5,624 nucleotides of DNA from Bacteroidales bacterium (GTDB lineage Bacteria > Bacteroidota > Bacteroidia > Bacteroidales > UBA12481), in assembly GCA_021160155.1 (NCBI GenBank), contig JAGHDB010000291.1, positions 1 to 5,624 on the forward strand, in the 5' to 3' direction. How positions within the stretch are numbered: position 1 is the first letter of the stretch; every line of letters begins with the position of its first letter. Shown here one piece after another: positions 4,878-5,624 of the stretch. The notes below the pieces were generated by a model. It made no database searches and was not told the origin of the DNA. It saw only the letters and a program-made list of their open reading frames with translations. Both the position numbers and the translations under genes were made by a program.

Positions 4878-5624
4878 ATGGCAGATCAAAATAAACCGAC
4901 AAATCCCAGGTTCCGTTTTAATCAGGATCGAAAACCTAAAAAAGATCCGTTGAAGAAAAAACCAAAAATTAACGTGTATTGGATTTACGGATTGATTTTC
5001 GTAGGTATTCTTCTGATCAATTATCTGAATGTGGGCAATAAACCCCAGGAGATCAACCGCAAACAATTTGAAAGTCTGATGCTGAAATCGGGAGATGTTG
5101 AGAAAATTGTAGTGGTGAATAAAGAGCTGGTTGAAATCTATATCCGTGAAGACGCTATCGGTGATCAAAAGTACCAGCAATTATACACCCGCAGCTTTGG
5201 GAGCCTCCCGCGTAAAGGCCCCCAGTTCTATTTCAGAATTGCCTCCATTGAGATTTTTGATAAACGGCTTGAGGAAGTGCAGGCTGACATCCCTCCTGAA
5301 AACCGGATTACGTACAGTGTGGAAACCCATAAGGATTATTTTATGCAGATCCTGGGGTGGATCATTCCGTTCGGGATATTGATCCTGATCTGGTTGTTTC
5401 TTTTCCGCCGGATGAGTGGAGCCTCAGGTGGGGGTGGTGCCGGAAATATTTTTAATGTTGGAAAGAGTAAAGCCCGGATATTCAATAAAGAAGAAGACAA
5501 CATCAATGTGAATTTCACTGATGTAGCCGGTTTGGAGGAGGCGAAGACAGAAGTCATGGAGATTGTTGATTTTCTCAAAAAACCACAAAAGTATACGCAA
5601 TTAGGCGGGAAAATCCCGAAAGGA
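4878..5624 (+). CDS. ftsH: ATP-dependent zinc metalloprotease FtsH, N-terminal part (3' end outside window)
   Basis: FtsH is a hexameric inner-membrane AAA+ zinc protease that removes misassembled membrane proteins and some regulators. The 249 codons seen run from ATG 4878 to the right edge with no stop. Residues 1-30 are a lysine-rich cytoplasmic tail. TM1 lies about 33-50 (YWIYGLIFVGILLINYL), a periplasmic domain about 51-152, and TM2 about 155-177. A GGGG-containing linker (184-187) leads into the start of the AAA domain, VNFTDVAGLEEAKTEVMEIV (211-230), and GGKIPKG (243-249). The window stops just before the Walker A motif; the ATPase core, second region of homology and HEXXH zinc site are out of view. 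The arrangement of two membrane segments around a roughly 100-residue periplasmic domain fits FtsH. The start is chosen because it gives the expected short basic N-terminus; it has no Shine-Dalgarno. The gene follows rsfS. Confidence 0.96.
   Translation, partial: MADQNKPTNPRFRFNQDRKPKKDPLKKKPKINVYWIYGLIFVGILLINYLNVGNKPQEINRKQFESLMLKSGDVEKIVVVNKELVEIYIREDAIGDQKYQQLYTRSFGSLPRKGPQFYFRIASIEIFDKRLEEVQADIPPENRITYSVETHKDYFMQILGWIIPFGILILIWLFLFRRMSGASGGGGAGNIFNVGKSKARIFNKEEDNINVNFTDVAGLEEAKTEVMEIVDFLKKPQKYTQLGGKIPKG

Noticed and set aside
4863..5180. A 105-codon open frame on the minus strand opposite the start of ftsH.
   Set aside because: It lies antisense to a clearly recognisable FtsH N-terminus, and its translation is a low-complexity F/I/L-rich product typical of the reverse frame of a lysine- and asparagine-rich gene.

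Overview
This window looks like ordinary chromosomal DNA from a member of the Bacteroidota, probably class Bacteroidia. The evidence is protein-level resemblance (the PyrE N-terminus with its IKAIKL and WASGWKSP segments, the CoaD FPGTFDPFTKGH motif), the birA / rsfS / ftsH neighbourhood that I recall as common in this phylum, weak or absent Shine-Dalgarno sequences at most starts, and a moderate GC content judged by eye. Order and genus cannot be fixed from the sequence alone. The window is almost fully coding: there are seven protein genes and no gene-free stretch longer than about 110 bases. I see no rRNA, tRNA, CRISPR array, insertion sequence, integrase or phage gene.

Layout. Positions 1-221 hold the 3' end of a sigma-54-type AAA+ activator gene that ends without room for the usual C-terminal DNA-binding helix-turn-helix. 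After a 70-base gap comes a 739-residue cation-chloride cotransporter of the SLC12 (CCC) type (292-2511). Its stop overlaps the start of coaD (2511-2984) in a TAATG arrangement, and coaD in turn overlaps pyrE (2968-3606). These three form a tight co-directional unit joining an ion transporter to the penultimate step of CoA synthesis and to orotate phosphoribosyltransferase of pyrimidine synthesis. A biotin-protein ligase lacking a DNA-binding domain (3603-4340, minus strand) converges on pyrE, and their stop codons overlap. Divergently from the ligase, across a 58-base shared upstream region, start rsfS (ribosome silencing factor, 4399-4770) and then ftsH (membrane AAA+ zinc protease, 4878 to the right edge, cut just before Walker A).

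How the genes relate. Most are housekeeping genes: cofactor synthesis (CoA, biotin attachment), nucleotide synthesis, ribosome control and membrane protein quality control. The transporter is the accessory-looking member. By eye it keeps the residues tied to K+ and Na+ coordination in animal NKCC proteins, so an Na-K-Cl-like activity is a testable guess. I did not find a convincing new biological system. The points most worth a second look are the apparently HTH-less sigma-54 activator, the transporter's ion-site signature and its translational coupling to coaD, and a TTGATTAA...CTGA motif present three times in the two non-coding gaps around rsfS.
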